A DNA stretch of 64,000 nt from Bacteroidales bacterium UBA4333 (GCA_002394335.1 DGTP01000003.1:97068-161067); one strand, 5' to 3'; numbered from the stretch's first letter, positions 8,926-18,309 are shown. Made by a program: numbers and translations. Notes: generated by a model from the letters alone, not told the origin.

Positions 8926-9501
8926 ATGTTGAATATTATTTTAAGTGGTGCCCCCGGTAGTGGAAAGGGGACACAGTCTGATTTACTGGTAGCTCATTAC
9001 GGGCTCCAGCACTTATCCACCGGTGATGTCTTGCGCAAAGAGATCAAGACCGGTAGCGAGTTAGGCAAACAGATCGACGAACTGATCTCCAAGGGCAACC
9101 TGGTGCCGGATGACATGATGTACGGCGTTATCGACCATTATCTGGCTAATCTACCAAAGGATAGCAAGGGAATGATTTTTGACGGCTATCCCCGCACAGT
9201 AGCCCAGGCGGAAGCACTCTCGGAGTTGCTCAAGAAATACAACATGGAGGCAATCATGATCGACATGCTGGTAGATGAGCAGCTGCTCATCCAGCGCCTC
9301 ATCGAGCGCGGCAAAGTCAGCGGCAGAGCGGATGACAACCTCAATACTATCCGTCATCGTATCGCTGTCTATCACAACCAGACAGAGCCGATTGCCAACT
9401 ACTATCTGCACCAAGGCAACTATTTTGCCGTTAACGGGAACCACACCGTGGAAGAAGTATTCATGCAACTGGAGCGGGTTATCGACCTCGCCTGCAAATA
9501 A
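8926..9501 (+). CDS. adk: adenylate kinase
   Basis: Interconverts ATP + AMP and 2 ADP. The P-loop GAPGSGKGT is at 8-16, followed by the AMP-binding segment LSTGDVLRKE and the signature FDGYPRTVAQAE. The 191-aa form has a short LID: ERGKVSGRADDNLNTIRHR lacks the zinc-binding insertion of long adenylate kinases, typical of Bacteroidota enzymes. It is followed after 26 bp by obg, a common pairing in this group. Confidence 0.97.
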   Translation: MLNIILSGAPGSGKGTQSDLLVAHYGLQHLSTGDVLRKEIKTGSELGKQIDELISKGNLVPDDMMYGVIDHYLANLPKDSKGMIFDGYPRTVAQAEALSELLKKYNMEAIMIDMLVDEQLLIQRLIERGKVSGRADDNLNTIRHRIAVYHNQTEPIANYYLHQGNYFAVNGNHTVEEVFMQLERVIDLACK

Positions 9502-9527
9502 CAATAACAGCCATCAGCCTGTAGCTT

Positions 9528-10715
9528 ATGACCAATTTTATCGACTACGTTAAGATCTACTGCCGCTCGGGCAAGGGCGGCGCCGGTAGTATGCATTTTC
9601 ACCGTGCCAAATATCTGCCTAAAGGAGGGCCGGACGGCGGCGACGGAGGCAAAGGCGGGTCGATTATTCTGCACGCCAACCGCAATCTGTGGACACTCTT
9701 GCATCTCAAATATCAGAAGCATCTCTTTGCCACGGACGGCGGTAACGGCGGCGACAGCCGTTCTTTCGGCAAGGATGGCGAGGACAAGATCATCGAGGTG
9801 CCATGCGGTACCGTGGTCTATGACGGCGACACGGGAGAGTTTCTCTGCGAGGTCAAGGAACACGACGAGCGCATCGTTCTGCTCAAAGGCGGCAGGGGAG
9901 GTCTGGGCAACTGGCATTTCCGCACCGCTACCAACCAGGCTCCGCGTTATGCACAGCCTGGAGAACCGGCGCAAGAGCGAAATATCATCCTCCAACTCAA
10001 AGTGCTGGCAGATGTCGGACTGGTAGGTTTCCCTAATGCCGGCAAATCCACACTCCTGAGTACCGTCTCCGCAGCCAAGCCGGAGATAGCCGACTATCCT
10101 TTCACCACCCTCACGCCGCAGTTAGGTATCGTACGGTATCGCGACGGACAGTCGTTCTGTATGGCGGATATACCGGGCATCATTGAGGGCGCAAGCGAAG
10201 GCAAGGGCTTGGGACTGCGTTTTCTGAGACACATCGAGCGCAATGCGGTGTTACTTTTCATGGTGCCTGCCACAGCGCCCGACATCAAAGCGGAGTATGA
10301 GATCCTGCTCCACGAGTTGGAGCAATACAATCCGGAACTGCTCACCAAGGCACGCATCCTCGCCATCTCGAAGATGGATCTGCCGCGTCTGGACGAAGAA
10401 GGCAACGAATTGCCGCCGATAGACGATCAGTTAGCACTGCTCCGTTCCCAACTGGGCATCCCTGTCATTCCCATATCTTCTTTCACCAACCAGGGTATAG
10501 ACCTGCTCAAAGACACCCTCTGGACCGAACTCAACAAAGAGCAGAACCAGATCATCGAGATCAGCCATGCGCCGATCGAAGTGAACGCCATCGAGAAGGA
10601 CGAAAATGACCAAATGGAAGATGACCAAGAGGAAAACGAAGAGACCATTTACCTCAACGAGGTAGAGGAAGAGTGGGATCTCGACAAATACAAAGGCATC
10701 GGCTGGGACGAATAA
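9528..10715 (+). CDS. obgE: Obg family GTPase
   Basis: Essential ribosome-assembly and stress GTPase. The glycine-rich Obg fold covers residues 1-158 (GPDGGDGGKGG repeats). The G domain starts at 160 with G1 GFPNAGKS (167-174), a G3 at DIPGIIEGA and a G4-like SKMD. The acidic C-terminal tail (EDDQEENEET) is usual, but the stretch ENDQMEDDQ is written in the same AATGACCAAATGG-type phrase seen elsewhere in this window. 395 aa. The ClC gene starts 18 bp downstream. Confidence 0.97.
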   Translation: MTNFIDYVKIYCRSGKGGAGSMHFHRAKYLPKGGPDGGDGGKGGSIILHANRNLWTLLHLKYQKHLFATDGGNGGDSRSFGKDGEDKIIEVPCGTVVYDGDTGEFLCEVKEHDERIVLLKGGRGGLGNWHFRTATNQAPRYAQPGEPAQERNIILQLKVLADVGLVGFPNAGKSTLLSTVSAAKPEIADYPFTTLTPQLGIVRYRDGQSFCMADIPGIIEGASEGKGLGLRFLRHIERNAVLLFMVPATAPDIKAEYEILLHELEQYNPELLTKARILAISKMDLPRLDEEGNELPPIDDQLALLRSQLGIPVIPISSFTNQGIDLLKDTLWTELNKEQNQIIEISHAPIEVNAIEKDENDQMEDDQEENEETIYLNEVEEEWDLDKYKGIGWDE

Positions 10716-10733
10716 CAAATAGCAAATGAACAA

Positions 10734-12518
10734 ATGAGGAAATTCTATGACAACATCATAGAATGGCGTGAACGCCATATCAGCGAGAAGCAGCTGGTGC
10801 TCTTTCTCTCGTTTGTCGTTGGTGTATTCTCCGCTTTGGCCGCAGCGCTGCTCAAGTCTTTTATCCATCTGATCCAATGGGTGGTAGAGGAACAGTTGAT
10901 CGGCGACTCCCATACATGGTGGTATCTGATTACTCCTATTATCGGTATTACTCTCGCCGCGCTATTTGTCAAGTATATCGTGCGGGATGATATCTCGCAT
11001 GGTATCACGAAGATCCTCTACGCCATCTCGCAGCGCAAGTCTATCATCAAGGCACATAACATGTGGTCGTCTGTTATCGGTTCGGGGCTCACCATCGGTT
11101 TCGGCGGATCGGTTGGAGCCGAAGCACCGATTGTGCTGACCGGAGCTGCCATCGGCTCTAATCTGGCGAAAGCTTTCCGGCTTGACCAGAAGACGATGAT
11201 GCTCATGATCGGTTGCGGCGCTGCCGGAGCAGTGGGAGGTATCTTCAAGGCTCCTATTGCCGGATTTGTCTTCACGCTGGAGGTGTTGCTGATGGATCTG
11301 ACGATGACCTCTGTTGCCCCCCTGCTGATCTCATCAGTCACAGCCACCGCCATCTCGTATATCCTGACGGGAATGGAGCCGATGTTCCCGCTGGACAACT
11401 ACGAGGCGTTTTCCGTCAACCGCATCCCGTGGTACATGGTGCTCGGCGTGGTCTGCGGATTTGTCAGCCTCTATTTCACGCGGGGGATGAACGGTTTGGA
11501 ACAGTGGTTCAAACATTCCACGCAAAACATGTGGCTCAAACTCCTGATGGGAGGTCTGACGCTGAGTATCCTGATCTTCGTTTTCCCGCCTCTCTACGGC
11601 GAGGGCTATGATGTCATCCGCCAACTCATCAACGGCGATTGCATGTCCGCATTGGAGAATAGTCCGCTGGAGCACAACGAGTGGGCGGCGCGCAACGGCT
11701 ACTGGCTGTTGCTGACCTATTTCGGGTTTATCATCCTCTTCAAGATCGTTGCGTCGGTAGCCACTAACGGTGCCGGCGGTGTGGGAGGAATCTTTGCACC
11801 TTCGCTCTTCATGGGAGCTGTAACGGGTTTTCTGACAGCCCGGATAATGAATATGTCGGGTCTCACGGTGCCGGAAGCCAATTTTGCCCTGGTGGGCATG
11901 GCGGGACTGATGTCCGGCGTGATGCACGCGCCGCTGACGGGTATCTTCCTTGTGGCGGAACTCACCGGCGGCTACCACCTGTTCATGCCTCTGATGGCGG
12001 TCAGTGTGATCTCCTATCTGACTATCATGCTCTTTGAGCCCCACTCTCTCTACGCAATGCGTCTGGCGCAGAAAGGCGAGTTGCTCACCCACAACAAGGA
12101 TCGCAATGTCCTCACCCTGCTCAAGATGGACAATGTGCTGGAGACAGACCTCAAAACCATCTTCCCTGAGATGACGTTGGGCGAGTTGGTGAAGGTCATT
12201 TCGGAAAGCAATCGTAATATCTTCCCCGTGATTGACCATGAGGGGCATCTTCGCGGTATTCTGCTCTTGGACGAGGTGCGTAATATCATGTTCCAGCCGC
12301 GTTTGTATAAGCGTTTTACGGTAGGTCAGTTGATGACTTCTCCGCCGTATATCCTGCAATCGGACATGCCGATGGAGAAGGTGATGGAGGTCTTCGAGGA
12401 CACCGGTGCATGGAATCTGCCGGTAGTGGATCAGTCCCGACGGTATCTGGGCTTCGTCTCCAAGTCCAAGATCTTCAACTCCTACCGCCATGTGCTCGTG
12501 CATTTCTCCGAAGAGTAA
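10734..12518 (+). CDS. ClC chloride channel/antiporter with CBS domains
   Basis: 594 aa. The membrane core of about 440 residues has the ClC selectivity segments: GSGLT (117-121), GSVGAEAPIV with the gating glutamate Glu130, and GGIFAPSLF. The cytoplasmic C-terminus holds two CBS-type segments (HNKDRNVLTLLKMDNV... and QLMTSPPYILQSDMPMEK...) likely to sense nucleotides. It moves chloride, possibly with protons. The exact ion cannot be settled, because the first selectivity motif is GSGLT rather than GSGIP. It is co-directional with obgE and probably co-transcribed. Confidence 0.92.
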   Translation: MRKFYDNIIEWRERHISEKQLVLFLSFVVGVFSALAAALLKSFIHLIQWVVEEQLIGDSHTWWYLITPIIGITLAALFVKYIVRDDISHGITKILYAISQRKSIIKAHNMWSSVIGSGLTIGFGGSVGAEAPIVLTGAAIGSNLAKAFRLDQKTMMLMIGCGAAGAVGGIFKAPIAGFVFTLEVLLMDLTMTSVAPLLISSVTATAISYILTGMEPMFPLDNYEAFSVNRIPWYMVLGVVCGFVSLYFTRGMNGLEQWFKHSTQNMWLKLLMGGLTLSILIFVFPPLYGEGYDVIRQLINGDCMSALENSPLEHNEWAARNGYWLLLTYFGFIILFKIVASVATNGAGGVGGIFAPSLFMGAVTGFLTARIMNMSGLTVPEANFALVGMAGLMSGVMHAPLTGIFLVAELTGGYHLFMPLMAVSVISYLTIMLFEPHSLYAMRLAQKGELLTHNKDRNVLTLLKMDNVLETDLKTIFPEMTLGELVKVISESNRNIFPVIDHEGHLRGILLLDEVRNIMFQPRLYKRFTVGQLMTSPPYILQSDMPMEKVMEVFEDTGAWNLPVVDQSRRYLGFVSKSKIFNSYRHVLVHFSEE

Positions 12519-12560
12519 CTCCGGGCACGCGGAGATACGAATAATCAACTAAGCGAAATA

Positions 12561-13439
12561 ATGAATGGCGAAATATCACGATATCAACCAAACGAAGAAA
12601 ATGTAGTAGTCTATCGTACAGAGGATAACACATTACAGCTGGAGGTACGAGTGGATGAGGAAACCGTGTGGCTAACACAACATCAATTAGCGCAACTATT
12701 CAACACCTCGCGTAATAATATCACGCTGCATATAGGGAATATCTTCAAGGAGCAGGAGTTAGATCGTAATTCAGTATGTAAGGAATCCTTACTAACTGCC
12801 GCCGATGGGAAAACATATAAAACAAAGTTTTATAATTTAGATGTCATCATATCTGTTGGCTATCGCGTCAAATCAGTAGTTGGTACTCGTTTTCGCCAAT
12901 GGGCTTTAAAAGTCATTAAGAATTACATGTTGCGTGGCTATGTTGTCAATCAACGTTTGCTGAATATAGAAAATCAATTGGCATCACAGCAAAAGCAATT
13001 AGCCGACCACCAAGAAAAGATTGACTTCTTTGTCCGGACGAATATACCGCCGGTAGAGCAAGTGTTCTTTGAAGGAGAGTTCTTTGGTGCAAGAGTACTC
13101 TTGGAGAAACTGATCAAGACAGCACAGAAACGTGTTATTATCATTGATGCGTATGTGGATGCCGCTACCTTTGAGATGCTGGACGTGCGCGCCAAAGGAG
13201 TGACAGCAGACATCTATTCGGATAGCGAGTATAAGTCTCTACGCGAAATGCACAATACAACCAAGGGAGTGCAGCCCGTGAATACGCATAAATGGTTAAC
13301 GCCATCGCACGACAGATGGCTGATAATAGACGATAGTTTATATCATTGCGGGCACTCACTCAAAGACATGGGGAAGAAGCTATCGGCTATCACCCTTATG
13401 GGAACAAGTCCAGAAACTATACTGAAAGAGATAAAATAA
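12561..13439 (+). CDS. RhuM-family protein fused to a phospholipase-D-like domain
   Basis: 292 aa. Residues 10-127 match the RhuM family (WLTQHQLAQLFNTSRNNITLHIGNI... to RQWALKVIKNYMLRGY), a DNA-binding-type module common in phage and mobile DNA. After a coiled-coil linker (130-155), residues 165-290 look like half of a phospholipase-D/HKD fold: VIIIDAYVDAATFEML, then HDRWLIID (His250-x-Arg252-x4-Asp257), with Arg replacing the usual Lys. Base composition is more AT-rich than the neighbours, suggesting acquisition. Function is unknown; a defence or regulatory role is inference. Confidence 0.75.
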   Translation: MNGEISRYQPNEENVVVYRTEDNTLQLEVRVDEETVWLTQHQLAQLFNTSRNNITLHIGNIFKEQELDRNSVCKESLLTAADGKTYKTKFYNLDVIISVGYRVKSVVGTRFRQWALKVIKNYMLRGYVVNQRLLNIENQLASQQKQLADHQEKIDFFVRTNIPPVEQVFFEGEFFGARVLLEKLIKTAQKRVIIIDAYVDAATFEMLDVRAKGVTADIYSDSEYKSLREMHNTTKGVQPVNTHKWLTPSHDRWLIIDDSLYHCGHSLKDMGKKLSAITLMGTSPETILKEIK

Positions 13440-13776
13440 AAAATTCCCTCGTCTCTTTTCCAGACGTTAAACAGGAGAAACGCGCGTAGCGACGCGCGAT
13501 AACATATTGATTTAAAGCGTTTACACGTTTGTTCTTTTGTGAATTGGAATGTAGGAAACTCTAATTAAGAATCAAAAGATTGACAAAGTAGATGCTCACG
13601 AGTGTATTTTACACCCGCCCGTGCCCTTGGACATAAGTCCATTGGGCATGTTGGGGTATATTATACATTGCGCGAGTAACTGCATGTATATCCGATTCTT
13701 AGGGCACTTCCTACAGCCTCAATTCACGGATAACAACAGTTATTCGCGTTTTTGTTTAACTATAACCCGTAAAATT
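13440..13776. other. gene-free spacer with two hairpins
   Basis: I see no convincing gene here. Two dyads are visible: CGCGCG-6 nt-CGCGCG (13481-13498), and GTGCCCTTGGAC facing GTCCATTGGGCAT (about 13620-13648). Neither has a T tract. No clear TAnnTTTG promoter precedes the acetyltransferase gene. Confidence 0.5.
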
Positions 13777-14232
13777 ATGATTCATCCTTTGTCTGACTGT
13801 AAAGCAAGTGTACCTGAGACAACTCGTATTTGGCAGTATTGCGTGATTTTTCCGAAAGCAGTAATCGGTTCAAATTGCAATATCTGTAGTCATTGCTTAA
13901 TCGAAAACGATGTTACTATTGGGAACAACGTAACTGTTAAATCCGGCGTGCAAATATGGGACGGTGTAAGAATTGAAGATGATGTATTTGTAGGTCCCAA
14001 TGTAACTTTTACGAATGATATGTATCCGCGTTCGAAGCAATATCCAGAAGAATTCTATAAAACGAAATTAAAGAAAGGTTGTTCTATTGGAGCAAATTGC
14101 ACAATAGTATGCGGAGTTACAATTGGAGAAAGGGCAATGATTGGAGCAGGAAGTGTTGTAACAAAAGATGTACCATCGGGAGAACTTTGGTTTGGAAATC
14201 CTGCTAAATATGTTCGTAATGTTGATTTCTGA
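13777..14232 (+). CDS. hexapeptide-repeat acyltransferase (sugar N-acetyltransferase-like)
   Basis: 151 aa. Left-handed beta-helix repeats are obvious: VIGSNCNICSHCLIENDVTIG, NNVTVKSGVQI, RIEDDVFVGPNVTF and GCSIGANCTIVCGVTIGERAMIG. NDMYPRSK and the final GNPAKYVRNV match acetyltransferases that modify nucleotide-linked amino sugars (FdtC/WbpD-like) for surface polysaccharide. I chose the ATG at 13777 because homology begins there; the frame upstream gives no recognisable protein. It is an isolated gene in an AT-rich patch, with no other glycan genes nearby. Confidence 0.82.
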   Translation: MIHPLSDCKASVPETTRIWQYCVIFPKAVIGSNCNICSHCLIENDVTIGNNVTVKSGVQIWDGVRIEDDVFVGPNVTFTNDMYPRSKQYPEEFYKTKLKKGCSIGANCTIVCGVTIGERAMIGAGSVVTKDVPSGELWFGNPAKYVRNVDF

Positions 14233-14244
14233 CACGGATATGCA

Positions 14245-14285
14245 AATTAGCGGGCAGCCATGATGGTTGCCCGCTAATTCTTAAC
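14245..14285. terminator. strong hairpin after the acetyltransferase gene
   Basis: A 16-bp stem (14245-14260 with 14264-14279, one G-U) closes a 3-nt loop and is followed by TTCTT. It would work mainly on the plus strand. Confidence 0.75.
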
Positions 14286-14741
14286 AATCGTCACTTTCCG
14301 CGCTTACCTACCACACACGAGAGGCTGACGAGACGCTGACGGGACGAGAGGCCGACAGGATACCGACGAGATACCGTGATTAAATCTTAACAATCGGCAA
14401 TTCTTTTTATGCAATTGAGTACGTATCGACCCTTGCTTGCCCCTTATTTGCCTCTGACTTGCTTCTGACTTGCCTCCGATAACAGGTTTGTAATTCGCTG
14501 AAAACAAGGGGCATATGAAATATTGTAAATAAACCCCGGAATTTACGTATCTTAATAATCGGCAATTTTTTAGCAGAGTGCCAACCGGTACTCCGCTTTT
14601 GTTCTGAGTCGCGCATTTCCAGGTTCTCGCCGGGACATAGTCCCGTGATGGTCATGTTTTTATCCTCACATTCGTTCGGAACGATTTCTACTAAATAAGG
14701 GAGGGAAGTCTTTGCACTTTGGCATAAAAATTGAAGAATAA
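14286..14741. repeat. gene-free spacer with phrase repeats
   Basis: No gene is supported here. Two degenerate arrays with a period of roughly 10-11 bp are visible. One is built on GACGAGACGCTGACGGGACG (about 14319-14380). The other is built on TTGCCTCTGACTTGCTTCTG (14431-14484). The second closely resembles a block at 62995-63052. Confidence 0.6.
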
Positions 14742-14773
14742 TTTGCATATATCAGAAAAAAGCAGTAAATTTG
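14742..14773 (+). promoter_or_regulatory. promoter of the thioredoxin operon
   Basis: TTTG (14742-14745) with the extension CATATATCAG, a 20-bp gap, then TAAATTTG (14766-14773). It lies upstream of the ATG at 14842 and excludes the longer upstream start. Confidence 0.8.
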
Positions 14774-14841
14774 CACCGAAATTCATGATCAATGAATCAA
14801 AGACAATTAAAAACACTAACAAAACACCAACCGCAAAGAAT

Positions 14842-15270
14842 ATGAAAAAAAGTATTATCATAAGCCTTTTGGCACTCATCGGAATAATGCCGATTTTTGC
14901 AGAAGTCAACCAGATGACCACTGCCCAGTTCAAAGACCGCATCTACGACTACTCCAGTTCCGCAGAGTGGAAGTTCAAAGGCAAGAAACCCGTCATCATC
15001 GACTTTTACACCACCTGGTGCGGTCCGTGCAAACGTCTCGCGCCTATCATGGAAGAACTCAGCGAGAAATACAAAGGACGCGTTGTGTTCTACAAAGTGG
15101 ATATCGAGAAAGAGCCCGAACTGGCTGCCAAATTCCAGATCTCAAGCATCCCGCAGGTGCTCTACATCCCCATGAAGGGCAAACCTCAGAAGCTGGTGGG
15201 ACTATACCCTAAAGACCAGATAGAGGAGATCATCACACAATTCCTGCTGCCCGCTGCCAAGAAGAAATAA
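14842..15270 (+). CDS. exported thioredoxin-fold protein
   Basis: 142 aa. A signal peptide (MKKSIIISLLALIGIMPIFA) is followed by a thioredoxin domain with the active site WCGPC (59-63) and the cis-proline segment SSIPQVLYIP. It is a likely periplasmic disulfide oxidoreductase. I chose the ATG at 14842 because an in-frame ATG further up lies within the promoter, and because the signal peptide begins here. The stop TAA overlaps the antiporter start (TAATG), so the two are co-translated. Confidence 0.9.
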   Translation: MKKSIIISLLALIGIMPIFAEVNQMTTAQFKDRIYDYSSSAEWKFKGKKPVIIDFYTTWCGPCKRLAPIMEELSEKYKGRVVFYKVDIEKEPELAAKFQISSIPQVLYIPMKGKPQKLVGLYPKDQIEEIITQFLLPAAKKK

Positions 15271-16001
15271 TGTCCGTAGAGTTCGTTCTATTGGTACTTT
15301 CGATGCTGTTTTTCTTCAGCATCATCGCAGACAAGATCGGATACCGGTTCGGTGTTCCGGCGCTTTTGGTGTTTCTGGCAGTAGGAATGCTATTCGGTCC
15401 GGACGGCGTAGGCAAGCTGATCAACCCCAACGGCGTGGGGTATATGTTAAATATCTCGTCCGCCGAAGCCCTCTCTTCCATCGCACTATGCGTCATCCTC
15501 TTCTCCGGAGGGATGGACACCAAGTTGAGCGACATCAACCCTGTCATGCCGCAAGGTGTCGCTCTGGCGACCTTCGGTGTACTGCTGACGATGGGGATAA
15601 CGGGCGTGTTGGTCTATTATATCTTCGGATGGATCAACGGCGACCACTCGCTCGGCATCGCCTTCGCACTGCTCATAGCCGCCACGCTCTCGTCCACCGA
15701 CTCGGCTTCGGTGTTCTCTATCATGCGCACCAACGGCAACCGGCTGCGCGATCTGACGCTTCCGTCACAGACGCTGGTGATCATGGTCCGCAGAGGCGAA
15801 GACTTCTTTGTACCAAGCGGCAACAGCGAACTGCTGGCAGGAGACCAGTTGCTCGTCATCACAGACAACGACGTAGAAATGGCACGCCAATACCAGATGG
15901 AGAAAGAGGAGGAAGAACAATCCTACTGGAACATCCGGATGCTGACCGACACCAAGGACTTTTTCCAGTCTATCTGGCATAAGATTGTGCATAATAACTA
16001 A
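15270..16001 (+). CDS. K+/H+ antiporter (NhaP2-type) with a large internal deletion
   Basis: 243 aa against roughly 480-500 for full-length relatives. Residues 1-155 are the N-terminal half of a cation/proton antiporter (ADKIGYRFGVPALLVFLAVG, LSSTDSASVFSIMRT). At about 157-162 the sequence jumps straight to the C-terminal RCK_C/TrkA-C-like segment (SQTLVIMVRRGEDFFVP...LLAGDQLLVITDND). The middle and later helices, including the ion-binding Asn-Asp region, are missing, yet the frame is kept. It is probably non-functional as a transporter, or an assembly collapse. Confidence 0.8.
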   Translation: MSVEFVLLVLSMLFFFSIIADKIGYRFGVPALLVFLAVGMLFGPDGVGKLINPNGVGYMLNISSAEALSSIALCVILFSGGMDTKLSDINPVMPQGVALATFGVLLTMGITGVLVYYIFGWINGDHSLGIAFALLIAATLSSTDSASVFSIMRTNGNRLRDLTLPSQTLVIMVRRGEDFFVPSGNSELLAGDQLLVITDNDVEMARQYQMEKEEEEQSYWNIRMLTDTKDFFQSIWHKIVHNN

Positions 16002-16009
16002 TTCTTTTT

Positions 16010-17584
16010 ATGGCTAAGACTACCATATTTCTCACCGGTGCCACAGGCACTATGGGTTTTGCCGGAATGACTGAGATCCTCAGCCGTCCCGACCAGTATG
16101 ACCTCCGTATCCTTGCCCGCCCGAGCAAGAAGAACAAAGAGCTGCTCTCTCCTATCTCGGCTCTCAACCCCCAACTCTCGATCATCTGGGGCGATCTCAC
16201 CCGCTACGAGGATGTGTTGCAAGGAGTGACCGGTGCCGATATCGTGTTGCACGTAGGCGGAATGGTGTCGCCGCAGGCAGACTACCGTCCCAAAGCCACT
16301 CTGCGCACCAATATCACCGCCGCGATGAATATCACCCAAGCAGTGCTGGCACAAGAGGAGGAGAAACAGCCCAAGGTGGTCTATATCGGTTCGGTAGCTC
16401 AGATGGGCGACCGCCGCGAGCCGCTCCATTGGGGACGCACCGGCGATCCCATATGTGTGTCTGCCTACGACCATTACGGTCTGACCAAAGTGGCGGCAGA
16501 GCGCATCATCACCGATTCCGGCATCAAACAGTGGGTCAGCCTCCGTCAGTCGGGCATCCTCTACCCCGCTATCCTCAAGAACTACGACCCTATTATGTTC
16601 CACGTACCTATCCGCGGCGTGTTAGAATGGGCGACTGTGGAAGACAGCGGACGACTGCTGGAGCGCGTTTGCCGTCCGGAGGTGCCGGAAGAGTTCTGGA
16701 ACAGATACTACAACATCGGTTCGGGCAAAGAGTACCGGCTCTCCAACTACGAGTTTGAGGTACTGCTGCTGGACGCTATCGGCTGCCCGAAGCCCGAAAA
16801 GATATTCAATGCCAACTGGTTCACCACCCGTAACTTCCACGGCATGTGGTATATCGACGGTGATGAGTTGGAAAACTATCTCCATTTCCGCGCCAACGTG
16901 CCCGTGAAAGAGTATTTCGCCCGGATGGCAAAAGCTCCTTCGCTGCCCTGGGGAATCAAGTTCGCCTCCAAGACCCACATCGCCAAACTCTTCCCGCACT
17001 GCGTGAAAGCCGCCATGTGGTTTATGGCGAACAGCAAGGAGCACGGCACACAATGGTGGATCAAGAAAAGTGACAAAGGGACGAAGGACGAAGCACAAAG
17101 AGCGCAGAAGCGCGTGGCTGCATATTACGGCACATTGGAGGCATATCGCGCCATACCCGACTGGGAGCATACCGACCGTACGCATAACAGCGAGACGCCG
17201 GTACTCTTGGATCACGGCTACGATGAGAGCAAAGATATTGATCTGCTCACGGACGAGGAGTTGCAGAAAGCAGCGGCATTCCGCGGCGGCAAATACCTGG
17301 GCAACGATACTTGGCAGGATGCCGAAGGCAGAACCTTCCGGGCTTCGCGCAGACTGGTGCTGCTCGGCGGACACTGGTCACCATACGACATTCCATGGCC
17401 GTACGACGAAGAGACTCTTGCGCGTCTCCGACTGCCCGAATCGCTCCATCCGCACCCCACTCCGTGGCATTGGGACAGCGTAGCGAAGAGCAATCCGTTC
17501 TTTGCACAACTATGGGCTCCTCTGCACGACAAAACAGAAGATAACATCTACGGAGCAGAGATTTTCGAAGGCTGGGAGAAGTAA
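16010..17584 (+). CDS. NAD(P)-dependent epimerase/dehydratase (extended SDR) with a C-terminal extension
   Basis: 524 aa. The Rossmann motif TGATGTMG is at 9-16 and the catalytic YxxxK in YDHYGLTK at about 158-165, so it is an extended short-chain dehydrogenase. Residues 1-330 cover the usual fold. The remaining 190 residues (charged linker SDKGTKDEAQRAQKR, then a Trp/Pro-rich region) are not standard and I do not recognise them. The linker is written in the GGGACGAAGGACGAA phrase found in other genes here. It starts 8 bp after the antiporter and is probably the last gene of the thioredoxin operon. Confidence 0.82.
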   Translation: MAKTTIFLTGATGTMGFAGMTEILSRPDQYDLRILARPSKKNKELLSPISALNPQLSIIWGDLTRYEDVLQGVTGADIVLHVGGMVSPQADYRPKATLRTNITAAMNITQAVLAQEEEKQPKVVYIGSVAQMGDRREPLHWGRTGDPICVSAYDHYGLTKVAAERIITDSGIKQWVSLRQSGILYPAILKNYDPIMFHVPIRGVLEWATVEDSGRLLERVCRPEVPEEFWNRYYNIGSGKEYRLSNYEFEVLLLDAIGCPKPEKIFNANWFTTRNFHGMWYIDGDELENYLHFRANVPVKEYFARMAKAPSLPWGIKFASKTHIAKLFPHCVKAAMWFMANSKEHGTQWWIKKSDKGTKDEAQRAQKRVAAYYGTLEAYRAIPDWEHTDRTHNSETPVLLDHGYDESKDIDLLTDEELQKAAAFRGGKYLGNDTWQDAEGRTFRASRRLVLLGGHWSPYDIPWPYDEETLARLRLPESLHPHPTPWHWDSVAKSNPFFAQLWAPLHDKTEDNIYGAEIFEGWEK

Positions 17585-17607
17585 TTTCCAAAAAAAAGAC
17601 AGTTTTT

Positions 17608-17639
17608 TTTGCATATATGGAAAAAAAGCAGTAATTTTG
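17608..17639 (+). promoter_or_regulatory. promoter of ruvA-sprA
   Basis: TTTG (17608-17611) with CATATATGG, a 20-bp gap, then TAATTTTG (17632-17639). The leader is about 55 nt. Confidence 0.78.
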
Positions 17640-17700
17640 TGGGCTTTTTCGTGCGTCAGTATGCGCACACGCGTTGCGCAATGGCGTGTAAGTAAGATAT

Positions 17701-18309
17701 ATGATAGATTACATCAAAGGACAACTGGCTGAATTGATGCCTGCAGTAGCAGTAGTGGAAGCTGCGGGTGTGGGATACGAGATCAATATCTCGCTGAGCA
17801 CCTATTCCTCCCTGGCGGGAAAGGAGAACCAAGAGACCAAACTATGGGTGACAGAAATCATCCGCGAGGACACTCATGACCTGTTCGGTTTCGGAGACAA
17901 GGGAGAGCGTGAGATTTTCCTGCTACTGGTGTCGGTAAGCGGTATCGGAGCCAACACGGCACGTATGATCCTCAGCACTTTCACGGCAGCAGAGGTGCGC
18001 ACCATAGTAGCCACCGGCAATGCCAAAGTGCTCTCGCAAGTGAAAGGGCTGGGTCTGAAGACCGCACAACGCATCATTGTGGATCTCAAGGACAAGATGC
18101 TCAAAGTGGATCTGGACACCACTTCCGCCAGCGAGTTGGCTTTCGCCGAATACGAGATAGACAGCAGTATCAAGCAAGAGGCTGTCAGTGCCCTGACGAT
18201 GTTAGGTTTCGCCGCCGCTCCGAGCAACAAGGTGGTAGAGAAAATCCTCAAAGCGGAACCCACCGCAAACGTGGAGACAGTAATCCGCAAAGCACTTAAG
18301 ATGCTGTGA
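17701..18309 (+). CDS. ruvA: Holliday junction DNA helicase subunit RuvA
   Basis: 202 aa, full length. RuvA binds four-way junctions and loads RuvB for branch migration. The N-terminal OB fold begins MIDYIKGQL. Two helix-hairpin-helix motifs follow (VSVSGIGANTARMIL and VKGLGLKTAQRIIVDLKDK), then the C-terminal RuvB-binding domain (EAVSALTMLGF). Its stop TGA overlaps the GTG start of sprA, so the two are transcribed and probably translated together. Confidence 0.97.
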   Translation: MIDYIKGQLAELMPAVAVVEAAGVGYEINISLSTYSSLAGKENQETKLWVTEIIREDTHDLFGFGDKGEREIFLLLVSVSGIGANTARMILSTFTAAEVRTIVATGNAKVLSQVKGLGLKTAQRIIVDLKDKMLKVDLDTTSASELAFAEYEIDSSIKQEAVSALTMLGFAAAPSNKVVEKILKAEPTANVETVIRKALKML

